From contig NZ_QKZO01000003.1 of the NCBI RefSeq assembly GCF_003254295.1, positions 135,973 to 199,972 of the forward strand: a stretch of DNA of 64,000 nt, written 5' to 3'. Shown here piece after piece: positions 11,100 to 19,778 of this stretch. How positions within the stretch are numbered: position 1 is the first letter of the stretch; each line of letters starts with the position of its first letter. Under the pieces are notes generated by a model. The model saw only the letters and a program-made list of their open reading frames with translations. It did not search any database and was not told the DNA's origin. A program made the translations under genes and the position numbers. The stretch is from Rhodobacter capsulatus (GTDB lineage Bacteria; Pseudomonadota; Alphaproteobacteria; Rhodobacterales; Rhodobacteraceae).

Positions 11100-11645
11100 T
11101 CAGTTGCGGCCGCGCGGACCGAAATCGGCCAGCGTCACCACGCCGTCGCCGGTGCGTTCGCGCCGCGCGAACCAGCGCTCGGTGCCCGCGACGAATTCGG
11201 CCTGCGTCACCCGGCCGTCGCCATCGAAGTCAAGCGCCCGCATCTGATCGGCGGCCGGGGCAAAAAAGCCCTGCCCCGCCATGCCCTGGCCCATGCCCTG
11301 CCCTTGCCCCATGCCGCGCCCCATCCCCGGACGGGCCGTCATGCCTTCGGGGCGCTGATGCCCGGGGCCCATCCCGGCCTCCAGCTGCGCCTGTTTGAAG
11401 TCGTCGATCCCCGCCAGCTCCTCGGCCGAGAAGCCGCCGTCGCCATCGCTGTCGAACATGACGAAAATATCGGCGCGGTGGCTGCGGGCCTCGGCCAGGG
11501 TCACCTGACCGTCGCCGTCCAGATCCCATTGCGCCAGGAACGCCTGTCCCGGCACCACCGCCGAATCGGAAGCCTGCTGCGCAACCGCGGGCAGGGTCGC
11601 GCCACAAAGCGCCACGATCGTCGCAAATTGCAGAACGCGTTTCAT
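11100..11645 (-). CDS. Secreted EF-hand calcium-binding protein
   Basis: This 181-residue protein has a clear signal peptide (MKRVLQFATIVALCGATLPAVAQ) and so should act in the periplasm. Three canonical EF-hand loops are visible, DLDGDGQVTLAE near residue 41, DSDGDGGFSAEE near 65 and DFDGDGRVTQAE near 138, plus a degenerate fourth (RTGDGVVTLADF). A Met/Gly/Gln-rich linker (GMGRGMGQGQGMGQGM) separates the pairs of hands. EF-hand proteins like this are common in Rhodobacteraceae; no enzymatic domain is present and the target is unknown. It is monocistronic. Confidence 0.85.
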   Translation of the reverse strand: MKRVLQFATIVALCGATLPAVAQQASDSAVVPGQAFLAQWDLDGDGQVTLAEARSHRADIFVMFDSDGDGGFSAEELAGIDDFKQAQLEAGMGPGHQRPEGMTARPGMGRGMGQGQGMGQGMAGQGFFAPAADQMRALDFDGDGRVTQAEFVAGTERWFARRERTGDGVVTLADFGPRGRN

Positions 11646-11721
11646 CGCAGATCCCTTTCATGCTGATCTTGCAATATGAACGCGCAAGCGCCGGGCTTCC
11701 GTCGCCGGGCCGGAAAGATCG

Positions 11722-12351
11722 TCAGCCCGGCAGGCGCTGCGACAGCGCCGCGAAGGGCTGCCAATCGCCCGGCGGCCCCTCGAACCAGGGCATCATGTAA
11801 ACGCAAAGACCCGCCGCCCGGGCCGCGGCCAGCCCCGCGGCGCTGTCCTCGATCACCGCCACCGCCTCGGGCGACAGGCCAAGCCGCGCCAGCGCCAGCA
11901 GATAGGGCTCGGGATCGGGCTTGCCACGGCGGACATCCTGACGGCTGACCGTCATCACCGATCCGGGCGCCAGACCCAGCCGGGTCAGGTTCGCCCGCAC
12001 GATCCCCTCGGGCGAGTTCGACACGATCGCCTGACAAAGCCCCGCCGCCTGCGCCCGCGCCCAAAGATCGGTCGCGATCTTGAAGGGATGCACCTCCTCG
12101 ATGCGGGCCAGATAGGCGGCGAAACGCAGCTCGGACCAATGCGCAAGGGACAGCGAGAGCCCGTGTTCGGCCCCAAGGATCGCATGGATCGCATCCTCGC
12201 TCTTGCCGATCAGGCCCTCGTGGAAGGCCTCGGGCAGCGCCAGCCCGCAGGCCCGCGCCGCATCGACGAAGGACAGCCGATGCACCGGCTCGCTGTCCAG
12301 AAGCGTGCCGTCCATGTCCCACAAAAGCGCGCGCAGGAGCTGTTCCATCAT
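11722..12351 (-). CDS. HAD-superfamily sugar-phosphate phosphatase/mutase-like hydrolase
   Basis: This 209-residue HAD hydrolase has the nucleophile motif WDMDGTLLDSE near residue 11, motif II SNSPEG near 111, Lys in RRGKPDPEPY near 142 and the acidic motif VIEDSAAGL near 166. The helical cap between the first two motifs places it with beta-phosphoglucomutase-like and sugar-phosphate phosphatases. Its start overlaps the kinase stop by 4 bp, so it is the last gene of the pentitol operon and may dephosphorylate an accumulated sugar phosphate. The substrate is not visible from sequence. Confidence 0.85.
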   Translation of the reverse strand: MMEQLLRALLWDMDGTLLDSEPVHRLSFVDAARACGLALPEAFHEGLIGKSEDAIHAILGAEHGLSLSLAHWSELRFAAYLARIEEVHPFKIATDLWARAQAAGLCQAIVSNSPEGIVRANLTRLGLAPGSVMTVSRQDVRRGKPDPEPYLLALARLGLSPEAVAVIEDSAAGLAAARAAGLCVYMMPWFEGPPGDWQPFAALSQRLPG

Positions 12352-13976
12352 GCCTCCCGCAGCGCGGCATCGCGCGCAAGCGCCTGAAACTTCTCGAACA
12401 GCGCGAAACGGGCATCGTGATAGGCGCGCGTCTCTGCGCCCCCCGGCGCGTAGCGGCGCGCGATCTTCGACATCTGCGCCATGCCGGTCGCGACATCGGG
12501 CGCCACCCCCGCCGCCACCGCGGCCAGGATCGCGGAGCCCAGCAGCACCGGTTCCTCGGTCTCGGGCGCGGCCACCGGCACGCCAGTCGCATCGGCAAGG
12601 ATCTGGCGCACCAGATCCGACCGCCCGGCCCCGCCGCTGATCACGATCGTCGCAACCGAAGCCCCGCGTTTCGCCTGCACCTCAAGGATCTGGCGCAGCC
12701 CGTAGCCCAGCCCGCAGATCCCCGCGACGTAAAGCGCGACAAGGCTGTCCAGGTCATCCTCCATCCCCAGCCCGGCGATCAGCGCGCGGGTATAGGGGTC
12801 GGCATGCGGCGCGCGGTTGCCCAGAAACTCGGGCACCACATGCAGCCCCGCGGCCAGACGGGCAACCTCGCCCCCCGCCCCCGCCAAAGCCTCGGCACGG
12901 TTCGCAAGCCAGGCGGGGAGGGAAAGCCCGGCACGGGACGCCGCGTCCGAGGCCTCGGCAGAGGCGGGATGGAACCGCAGGAGCTGGTCGATCGCAGCCC
13001 CGGCGGCAGATTGACCGCCCTCGTTGAGCCAGGCCCCCGGCACCATCGCCGAGTAATAAGGGCCCCAGACGCCCGGAACGAAGACGGGTTCCTCGGTGGT
13101 GGTCATGGTGCAGGACGAGGTGCCGAAGACATAGGCGAGGTTCGCGCTCGCCCCCCCCTCGCCCGCGGCGCCGACGGTGCCGACGCCGCCCGCATGGGCA
13201 TCGATCAGCCCCGCGGCGACCGGCGTTCCGGGCAAAAGGCCCAGATCCCGCGCCGCCGCCTCGGTCAGGCCCGACCCAAGGGCGGTGCCGGGCATCACGA
13301 CTTCGGTGCCGATGCGGGCAAAGCCCTCGTCGGCCAGTTCCGCAAGCCCGATCTGGCGGAAATAGCTGTCGTCCCAACGCCCCTCATGGCCCATGTAGGT
13401 CCATTTGCAGGTCACGGTGCAGATCGAGCGCGCCCCCGAGCCGGTCGCCTTCCAGGTCAGGAAATCGGTCAGGTCAAAGAAATGCCCGGCGGCATCAAAC
13501 TCCGTTCGGCGGTGTTCCTTGAGCCACAGAAGCTTCGGCGTCTCCATCTCGGGCGAGATCCGGCCACCGACATAATCCAGCACCCGGTGTTTCGTCGCGT
13601 TGATCCGCTCGGTCTGCGCGGTGGCGCGGTGATCCATCCAGACGATCACATTGCGCGCGGGATCATCCGAGGGGCCGACCGGCAAGGGCCGCCCCGCCGG
13701 GTCCAGCACTACGAGCGAACAGGTGGCGTCAAAGCCGATCCCCGCGATATCCGCCCCCGTCAGCCCCGCCGCCCGCAGCGCGCCCTGCACCGCGCGGCCG
13801 ACCGCCGCCCAGATCTCCTCGCTCGATTGTTCGACGACCGAGCCTTCCTCGCGGTAAAGCGTGATCGGGTGGTGATCGGTGCCCAGAAGATGGCCGGTCA
13901 GGTCAAAGACCCCGGCGCGGGCAGAGCCGGTGCCGACATCGACGCCGACAAGATGGCGGGGGTTGGGTGCGGACAT
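12348..13976 (-). CDS. FGGY-family pentulose kinase (probable D-ribulokinase)
   Basis: This 542-residue FGGY carbohydrate kinase has the N-terminal ATPase-fold motif GVDVGTGSARAGVFD near residue 11 and the C-terminal ATP site VISGGAGRSDLVRQILAD near 440. The sequence TCSLV at residues 85-89 is a signature I recall for kinases acting on D-ribulose. ATG 13976 follows a GGAGG site; upstream in-frame codons lack one. It lies between the SDR dehydrogenase and the HAD gene, consistent with phosphorylating the ketose made by the dehydrogenase so that it enters the pentose phosphate pathway. Confidence 0.85.
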   Translation of the reverse strand: MSAPNPRHLVGVDVGTGSARAGVFDLTGHLLGTDHHPITLYREEGSVVEQSSEEIWAAVGRAVQGALRAAGLTGADIAGIGFDATCSLVVLDPAGRPLPVGPSDDPARNVIVWMDHRATAQTERINATKHRVLDYVGGRISPEMETPKLLWLKEHRRTEFDAAGHFFDLTDFLTWKATGSGARSICTVTCKWTYMGHEGRWDDSYFRQIGLAELADEGFARIGTEVVMPGTALGSGLTEAAARDLGLLPGTPVAAGLIDAHAGGVGTVGAAGEGGASANLAYVFGTSSCTMTTTEEPVFVPGVWGPYYSAMVPGAWLNEGGQSAAGAAIDQLLRFHPASAEASDAASRAGLSLPAWLANRAEALAGAGGEVARLAAGLHVVPEFLGNRAPHADPYTRALIAGLGMEDDLDSLVALYVAGICGLGYGLRQILEVQAKRGASVATIVISGGAGRSDLVRQILADATGVPVAAPETEEPVLLGSAILAAVAAGVAPDVATGMAQMSKIARRYAPGGAETRAYHDARFALFEKFQALARDAALREA

Positions 13977-14008
13977 GGGAAATCCTCCGGGCAGGGCGGC
14001 GCCCTTGG

Positions 14009-14737
14009 TCAAAGATCGACGCTGTTGGGCAGCAAAACGAGATCGCGCACGACGACGCCGCGGCTGCGCGAGAGCATGAAGAGCACGGCTTCCGCCACTT
14101 CGCGCGCCTGCATCAGCGAGCCATTCGCCAGGGCTTCCTCCATCTTCGCCTTCGGCCAGTCATCGAGCAGCGCCGTCACCACCGGGCCGGGCAGCACCGC
14201 GCCCATGCGGATGCCATGCGGCGCAACCTGACGGCGGGTGGCGTGCAAAAACGCCTGCACCGCGAATTTCGAGGCGGTGTAAACGGGTTCCCAGACCACC
14301 GGCACGACGCCCGCGACGGACGACGTGAAGATGATGTCGCCGGTCTTGCGTTCGATCATATGCGGCAGCACCGCGTTCACCGTGCGGAAGGCGGCGTTGA
14401 TGTTCAAATTCAACACCTTGTCCCAGACATCCGGGTCGCCCTCGGCCGCGGGGCCGCCGACATAGGCGCCCGCATTGGCGTGGAAGATATCGAGATCGCC
14501 GACCAGATCGCGGATCGCCGGAAGCATCCCCGAGACCGCCTTGCCGTCGAAAAGATCCAGGCTGAGCGGATGCGCGCCGGGGCCGATCTCGGCGCAGGCC
14601 TGCGCCAGTTTCGTCGCGTCGCGGTCGATCAGCACGACCTGCGCGCCTTCCTCGACCAGGATTTTCGCGCAGGCAAGGCCGATGCCCGAGGCGGCGCCGG
14701 TGATGGCGGCGGTTTTGCCCTGCATGAGGTTTGTCAT
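14009..14737 (-). CDS. SDR-family polyol dehydrogenase (probable ribitol 2-dehydrogenase)
   Basis: This classical short-chain dehydrogenase has 242 residues. The cofactor motif TGAASGIG is near residue 13, the acidic end of strand 2 (VVLIDRD) favours NAD, NAG is near 90 (HANAGAYVG) and the catalytic Ser-Tyr-Lys is SS...YTASK near 140-157. Co-directional with an FGGY pentulose kinase and a sugar ABC importer, it most likely oxidises a pentitol such as ribitol to the ketopentose. Gene order and the kinase signature point to ribitol, but the substrate is inferred. Confidence 0.8.
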   Translation of the reverse strand: MTNLMQGKTAAITGAASGIGLACAKILVEEGAQVVLIDRDATKLAQACAEIGPGAHPLSLDLFDGKAVSGMLPAIRDLVGDLDIFHANAGAYVGGPAAEGDPDVWDKVLNLNINAAFRTVNAVLPHMIERKTGDIIFTSSVAGVVPVVWEPVYTASKFAVQAFLHATRRQVAPHGIRMGAVLPGPVVTALLDDWPKAKMEEALANGSLMQAREVAEAVLFMLSRSRGVVVRDLVLLPNSVDL

Positions 14738-14752
14738 GATATCCTCCGGTTG

Positions 14753-16003
14753 TCAGGCGCGGCCGTGGCTGGCGCGCGATTGCCGTGCGAGCGAGTCGAT
14801 GATCACGGCGATGGCGAGAACCGCCCCGGTGATCATGTAACGCAGCGACGAGCTGAGATTGAGAAGGGTGAGGCCATTCGAAATCGACTGGATCACCAGC
14901 ACACCCAGAAGCGCCGCCCAGGCCGAGCCGCGGCCGCCGAAAAGCGAGGTGCCGCCGATCACCGCCGCCGCGATGGCATTGAGGTTCACGTCCCCCGTCC
15001 CCGCCTGCTGGCTGGCCGTCGCCAGACGCGCGGCGGAGAAGACCCCGCCCAAAGCAGCCAGCGAAGAGCCCAGCATGAAGGCGGTCAGGCGGATGCGTTT
15101 CACCTTGATGCCTGCGCGCCGCGCCGCCTCGATATTGCCGCCGACGGCGAACATCGAGCGGCCCCATTTCGTGCGGGTCAGCGCATATTGCATCGCGGCG
15201 ACGCAAAGGACGAAGACGACGAACATGAAGGGTACGCCGCGGCCCAGGTTCAGATAGGCGACCGCGCCTTCCAGAAGCAGGGTCACGGCGCCCGCTTTGA
15301 CCAGCACGACGCTGGCCGAGGCATGCGACAGGTTCGCTGCCGCCCGCGCCCGCATCTGCCGGAAGCCGAACCACAGGATGCCGAGCCCCGGCACAAGGGC
15401 GAGGCCGTAGGACATCCAGTCCGGCATGATCAGGATCTGTCCGAAGCGGACCAGGAAAGACGAATACGGCAGGTTGATCGAGCCGGTCGGGCCGAGGATG
15501 TAAAGCTGCATCCCCAAAAGCGCGAGCAGACCCGAGAGCGTCGAGACGAAGCTGGGCATGGTGAAGCGATTGAGCAGCGTCGCATAGACCGCCCCCATCG
15601 CCGCCCCGGCCGAAAGCGCCGCCAGAATGGCCAGCGGCAGGGGCACCCCCATGTTGACCCACAAAACGCCCACCAAGGCCGAGGCAAGCCCGCTCATCGA
15701 GCCGACCGACAGGTCGATCTCGCCCAGAAGCAGGATCAGCACGATGCCAAGCGAGATGAAGCCCACCGCGGCAGCGTCAAACAGCAGGTTCACGAGGTTG
15801 TTGGGCAGCAAGAAGACCGGGTTCAGGGTGGAGAAGACGACCGAAATCAGGATCAGCCCCACCACGACGGGCAGGATGCCGAGATCGCCCGAGCGGATGC
15901 GGTCGAGAAAGGCGCGCGCGGCGCCCGCAAGCCCGGTATCGGCCCGCACCCGGGCATCGGCGCGGTCATAGGCGATGGGCGAGGCGTCGGGTTTCATGCT
16001 CAT
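14753..16003 (-). CDS. Sugar ABC transporter permease (RbsC/XylH type)
   Basis: This 416-residue inner-membrane permease belongs to the carbohydrate-uptake CUT2 family. Around ten hydrophobic segments begin at about residue 42 (ILPVVVGLILISVVF). The family motifs GEIDLSVGSMSGLAS near residue 94 and AAAVIGGTSLFGGRGS near 345 are present. Its start codon overlaps the ATPase stop by 4 bp, so the two subunits are coupled. Together with the binding protein it would import the pentitol processed by the downstream enzymes. Confidence 0.93.
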   Translation of the reverse strand: MSMKPDASPIAYDRADARVRADTGLAGAARAFLDRIRSGDLGILPVVVGLILISVVFSTLNPVFLLPNNLVNLLFDAAAVGFISLGIVLILLLGEIDLSVGSMSGLASALVGVLWVNMGVPLPLAILAALSAGAAMGAVYATLLNRFTMPSFVSTLSGLLALLGMQLYILGPTGSINLPYSSFLVRFGQILIMPDWMSYGLALVPGLGILWFGFRQMRARAAANLSHASASVVLVKAGAVTLLLEGAVAYLNLGRGVPFMFVVFVLCVAAMQYALTRTKWGRSMFAVGGNIEAARRAGIKVKRIRLTAFMLGSSLAALGGVFSAARLATASQQAGTGDVNLNAIAAAVIGGTSLFGGRGSAWAALLGVLVIQSISNGLTLLNLSSSLRYMITGAVLAIAVIIDSLARQSRASHGRA

Positions 16004-16803
16004 TGCTGGGCCCTTGTTCTTTCGATGGCATCGCGGCGGGCGGCGACATTGTCATCGGCGCCCATGATCGCCGCCACGATCTGCTCGCGCGTGGCGTCGC
16101 GGGTGAAGGTGCCGTTGTTGCGACCAAGCCGCAGCACCGCGATGCGGTCGGACACGGCGCGGACATTGTCCATGTTGTGGGAAATCAGGATCACGCCATA
16201 GCCGCGGTCCCGCAGCCGCTCGATCAGGTTCAACACCTCGGCGGTCTGGGCCACCCCCAGCGCGGCGGTGGGTTCGTCGAGCATGACGATCTTCGGTTCC
16301 AGCAGCAGCGAGCGCGCGATCGCCACGGTCTGCCGCTGCCCGCCCGAAAGCGAGGCGATGGGTTCGCGCACCGAGGGAATGCGGGCGGCGAGCTCCCCCA
16401 GCAATTGCCAGGCGCGGACCTCCATCTGCACCTCGTCCAGCGCCCAGGGAGACAGCTCCTGCCCCAGGAACAGGTTCGCCACCACGTCCAGATTCTCGCA
16501 CAGCGACAGATCCTGAAAGACGGTCGAGATCCCCAGGGTCAGCGCCGCCGAGGGGCTGTCGATGCTGGCCGGACGCCCCATGAACTCGATCGTGCCCGAT
16601 GTGGGCTGAAACACCCCCGCCAGGATCTTGATCAGCGTGCTTTTGCCCGCGCCATTGTCGCCCACCAGCGCCACCACCTCGCCCGCATGGACGTCAAGGT
16701 CGATGTCGCTCAGCGCCGACACCGCGCCGAAGGTCTTGGTGATCCCGCGCAGGCGCAGGATCGGCTCGCGCGCGGGCGCAAGCGAAGCATCATTCACAGC
16801 CAT
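16000..16803 (-). CDS. Sugar ABC transporter ATP-binding protein (single domain)
   Basis: This 267-residue ATPase carries one nucleotide-binding domain: Walker A GDNGAGKST near residue 47, signature LSGGQRQ near 150, Walker B KIVMLDEPTAALG near 170 and the His switch in ISHNMD near 205. Most CUT2 ATPases (RbsA, XylG) are double-domain proteins of about 500 residues; a single domain is the FrcA-like form and would work as a homodimer. It has a GGGGAGGAG ribosome site and lies between the binding protein and permease genes. Confidence 0.93.
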   Translation of the reverse strand: MAVNDASLAPAREPILRLRGITKTFGAVSALSDIDLDVHAGEVVALVGDNGAGKSTLIKILAGVFQPTSGTIEFMGRPASIDSPSAALTLGISTVFQDLSLCENLDVVANLFLGQELSPWALDEVQMEVRAWQLLGELAARIPSVREPIASLSGGQRQTVAIARSLLLEPKIVMLDEPTAALGVAQTAEVLNLIERLRDRGYGVILISHNMDNVRAVSDRIAVLRLGRNNGTFTRDATREQIVAAIMGADDNVAARRDAIERTRAQQ

Positions 16804-16862
16804 CAGGCTCTCCTCCCCAGTGCGGCGCAGGCAGTTGCCCGCCTGCGCCCGTCGGTCACAGC

Positions 16863-17909
16863 TTACTCGATACCAAGCGCCTTGCAGCCCTCGGCATAGT
16901 CGCCGGTGCAGATCTCGGCGGCGGTCTGAATGCCCTTGTCGAAGATCTCGGCCTTGATGTTTTCGCGCGTCACCACGGCCGGAACGAACAGCTCCGAGGG
17001 CGTGTCGTAAAGCGTGGTTTTCGGCGTGGGGGTTTCGCCCTTGAGGAAGGTCACGGCGACATTCGCGGCGGCTTCGGCAACGATTTCCGAGGGTTTCGAG
17101 ATCGTGTTGTACTGATCGCCCGCGATGATCAGCTGCAGCGCCGCGATGGTGGCGTCGTTGCCGGTGACCGGCGGCATCGGATCGGCGCCCGCCGCTTTCA
17201 GCGCGGCAATCGCGCCGCCGCCGGTGCCGTCATTGGCCGCGACGATGCCCTTGATCTGATCGCCGAAACGGGTGATCTGCCCGGCGGTCCATTCCTGCGC
17301 CTTCGGCGGCGCCCAATCCGGCGTGTCGAATTCGGAAAGCTTGGTATAGGGCGATTCCTCCAGCGCGCGGTGGATGCCGTCGCGGATCAGACCGGCGGCT
17401 GCATCGGTGGGCGAGCCGTTGATCTCCAGCACCCCCGCACCATCGGGCACGCCCGAGGCCTTCATATGCTCGACCAGCGATTTCGCGATCGCATAGCCGA
17501 TGCCCTCGTTGTCGAAAGACACATAGAAATCGGCCGGTTTCGCCGGGATCGGGCGGTCATAGGCGATGACCTTGACGCCCTGCGACTGCGCGATCTCGAC
17601 CAGACCCGCGGCGGCGGCACTGTCGACCGGATCGAGCACGATCACCTTGGCCCCCTGCGCGATCACCGAGTTGAACTGCTGCTGTTGCAGCGCCACATCG
17701 GCATTGGCGTTTTGATAGATCACCGTGCATTCGGCGCAAAGCTTGTCCATCGCCGCCTTGAAGCCGGGGAAATCGTGCTGCTCGTAGCGGGTCGAGGCCT
17801 GATCGGGCATCAGGAAGGCCACCGTGGCCGCGTCCTGCGCGCTGGCCGCCGCGCCGAAGAAAGCTGCGACAAGAACCGAAGCCCCCGCCAGCGAAATCGT
17901 CTTGTTCAT
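16863..17909 (-). CDS. Periplasmic sugar-binding protein of the ABC importer
   Basis: A signal peptide (MNKTISLAGASVLVAAFFGAA) precedes a periplasmic binding protein of the RbsB/XylF fold, 348 residues in all. Family-typical segments are QQQQFNSVIAQGAKVIVLDPVD near 82, ASFYVSFDNEGIG-like residues near 130 and IVAANDGTGGGAIAAL near 225. Three conserved Cys lie near 43 and at the C-terminus. The ATG at 17909 is chosen because GAGGAGGAG stands just upstream. It is the first gene of the pentitol operon and is separated from the divergent LacI gene by about 240 bp holding a large palindrome. Confidence 0.92.
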   Translation of the reverse strand: MNKTISLAGASVLVAAFFGAAASAQDAATVAFLMPDQASTRYEQHDFPGFKAAMDKLCAECTVIYQNANADVALQQQQFNSVIAQGAKVIVLDPVDSAAAAGLVEIAQSQGVKVIAYDRPIPAKPADFYVSFDNEGIGYAIAKSLVEHMKASGVPDGAGVLEINGSPTDAAAGLIRDGIHRALEESPYTKLSEFDTPDWAPPKAQEWTAGQITRFGDQIKGIVAANDGTGGGAIAALKAAGADPMPPVTGNDATIAALQLIIAGDQYNTISKPSEIVAEAAANVAVTFLKGETPTPKTTLYDTPSELFVPAVVTRENIKAEIFDKGIQTAAEICTGDYAEGCKALGIE

Positions 17910-18053
17910 CCTGGTCTCCTCCTCTGGATGATCCGCAAAGCCAAGGCCCGGTCTTGGCCCGGGTCCCGTCTGCCGCCCGACCGGGCCCTCAAAGCCCCGT
18001 CCGGCAATGCCGACACGACCCGGTTGCGCCGCCTCCACGCCTCCGCCCCTCAT

Positions 18054-18091
18054 GCTTCATCGGTTGCGCAAGCTTGCTCAATCGATGAAGC
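18054..18091. promoter_or_regulatory. 38-bp palindromic operator between pentitol operon and its LacI regulator
   Basis: The outer arms GCTTCATCG (18054-18062) and CGATGAAGC (18083-18091) and an inner near-palindrome TTGCGCAAGCTTGCTCAA (18064-18081) share one exact centre at 18072.5. Only two of the nineteen base-pair positions fail to match. It lies in the divergent intergenic region, about 60 bp before the regulator and 145 bp before the binding-protein gene, so it is the best candidate for the LacI protein's operator. Confidence 0.7.
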
Positions 18092-18149
18092 AGAATTGCA
18101 TCCGGTTTCGATTCACGTCAAGATGGAAGATGACAACAGACGGAAAAGC

Positions 18150-19178
18150 ATGACCGACACCCCTGGCCCCGGCCGCAAACGCCCGACGATCTATGACCTG
18201 GCCGAGCTGGCGGGGACCTCGCCCAGTGCGGTCAGCGCGGTGCTGAACGGGTCCTGGAAGAAGCGGCGGATCAGCGAAAAGCTGGCCGGGCGGATCACCG
18301 CGCTGGCGGGCGAGCTGGGCTATGCGGTGAATTATCAGGCCAGCCTACTGCGGCGGGAGCGCTCGAACATCGTCGGCATGATCGTGCCGAAATATGACAA
18401 CCGCTATTTCGGCGCCATGGCCGAGCGCTTCGAGGCGGTGGCCCGCGCGCATGGGATGTTTCCGGTGATGACCTGCACGCAGCGCGACCCCGAGCTGGAA
18501 TTCGAGGCGGCGCGGGCGCTTTTGTCCTATCAGGTCGATTGTCTGGTGGCGAATGGCGCGACCGACCCGGACCGGATCGCCGATCTGTGCGCCGCGGCCG
18601 GGGTGCGGGTGGTCAACCTCGACCTGCCGGGATCAAAGGCGGCCTCGGTCACCTCGGACAACTTTGCCGGGGCAAAGACGCTGACCCATCTGATTCTGGA
18701 TCGCTGCCGCGACGATCTGGGCCATGCCGGGCCGCTTCTGTTCATCGGCGGGCGGGCGGGCGATCACAACACCGCCGAGCGGATCGGCGGCTTTCGCGCC
18801 GCCCATGCCGAACGCGGCATCGCCCTGCCCGAGGAGGCGATCCTGGCCTGCGGCTATTCGCCCGACAAGGCGGAACGGGCGCTGGATGCGCGGGCGGGGG
18901 CGCTGCCGCCGGGGCTCTTCGTGAACTCGACGATCACCCTCGAGGGGGTGGTGCGCTGGCTCAACCGCGCCGTGCCCGATCACGCCGGGCGGATGCGCTA
19001 CGGCTGCTTCGACTATGACGCTTTCGCCGCGCAACTGCCTGACAATGTTGGCATGATCGAGCAGGACGTGGACGGGATGATCGCCAAGGTCTTCGCGCTG
19101 ATCGAGGGCGGCCCGGCCAGCCCCGCGCATTTCCGCATCCCCTGCATCCTGCGCACGCCCCCCCTTCCCCGCGGCTGA
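18150..19178 (+). CDS. LacI-family transcriptional regulator of the pentitol operon
   Basis: The protein has about 342 residues. An N-terminal LacI helix-turn-helix is clear (TIYDLAELAGTSPSAVSAVLNGSW, residues about 12-35), followed by a type I periplasmic-binding-like sensor domain (NIVGMIVPKYDNRYFGAM near 68). I prefer ATG 18150, which has GGAAAAG just upstream, over the in-frame ATG at 18123. It is divergent from the ABC/kinase/dehydrogenase operon and very likely represses it until the sugar or a derivative binds. The insert in the hinge (GSWKKRRIS) is slightly longer than in LacI itself. Confidence 0.88.
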   Translation: MTDTPGPGRKRPTIYDLAELAGTSPSAVSAVLNGSWKKRRISEKLAGRITALAGELGYAVNYQASLLRRERSNIVGMIVPKYDNRYFGAMAERFEAVARAHGMFPVMTCTQRDPELEFEAARALLSYQVDCLVANGATDPDRIADLCAAAGVRVVNLDLPGSKAASVTSDNFAGAKTLTHLILDRCRDDLGHAGPLLFIGGRAGDHNTAERIGGFRAAHAERGIALPEEAILACGYSPDKAERALDARAGALPPGLFVNSTITLEGVVRWLNRAVPDHAGRMRYGCFDYDAFAAQLPDNVGMIEQDVDGMIAKVFALIEGGPASPAHFRIPCILRTPPLPRG

Positions 19179-19254
19179 GCCGCAGCGCGCCGCCCGCAAC
19201 CGCAAGTCGCAGTTCCGGCTTGACGCGGCGGGCGAATTGGATTTGGCTTTTCGC

Positions 19255-19424
19255 GTCCAAGTTCCGGCCTGCGGGCCGGATTGAAAGGGAACGCGGAACG
19301 GCCCTTGGGCCCAGACCGCGGCTGCCCCCGCAACTGTGAGCGGCGAGCGACGTCGACATGCCACTGGGCCCGCCCGGGAAGGCCGACGCAGCCAGGACCC
19401 GCGAGCCAGGAGACCTGCTTGGAC
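19255..19424 (+). ncRNA. Cobalamin (B12) riboswitch
   Basis: All hallmark elements are present in order. The closing P1 helix is GTCCAAG (19255-19261) with CTTGGAC (19418-19424), followed by GAAAGGGA (19283-19290), GCCCCCGCAACTGTGAGCGG (about 19323-19342), GCCACTGGG (about 19360-19368) and the B12 box GCCAGGAGACCTGC (19405-19418). The class is AdoCbl-type by these sequences. It is oriented toward exbB-exbD-tonB, which begins about 355 bases later, and should switch that energy-transduction operon off when cobalamin is plentiful. Confidence 0.92.
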
Positions 19425-19778
19425 ACTCACCCTTTCCGGGGCGCGAGGGGCGCCGCGGAAGCGGCCCGTTCCGCAGAGGTGGCCCGCCGTCTGCGGAACG
19501 CCCCGGCCTTCCGCGACATCTCACCCGCCGGGCGGTTTCGCCCGACCGAACAAGGTTCGCCGATGCCGCTGTCGCCCCGCCCCTTCCGTCGCCGCCCCGC
19601 CCCTTCCGTTGCATTCCCGCCCCCGCCTGCGGTCCGCCGCGCAGGTGCGGAGCCGAAACTGGCACCGCCCTTGCCGCGGCCAATTACTTGACAAGTTCAC
19701 TCAACAAGCGCAGGAGGGGACAAAGCCAGCCCTCCGCGAGCCGCCCCCTTTCCGCCCTGAACGCCCCCGAGGTCTGCC
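19425..19778 (+). other. Long leader between riboswitch and exbB
   Basis: No convincing gene is seen in these 354 bases. They hold a 10-bp perfect hairpin, GTTCCGCAGA (19468-19477) with TCTGCGGAAC (19490-19499), lacking a T run, so it might be part of the expression platform without being an intrinsic terminator. A direct repeat of CGCCCCGCCCCTTCCGT occurs near 19575 and 19594, and TTGACA (19688-19693) has no matching -10. A 42-codon frame from ATG 19563 exists but has only a weak ribosome site. Confidence 0.5.

Noticed and set aside
19563-19691. Possible 42-residue leader peptide between the cobalamin riboswitch and exbB
   Set aside because: Only a weak AAGG upstream, a Pro/Arg-rich translation typical of non-coding GC-rich DNA, and no stretch of regulatory codons.
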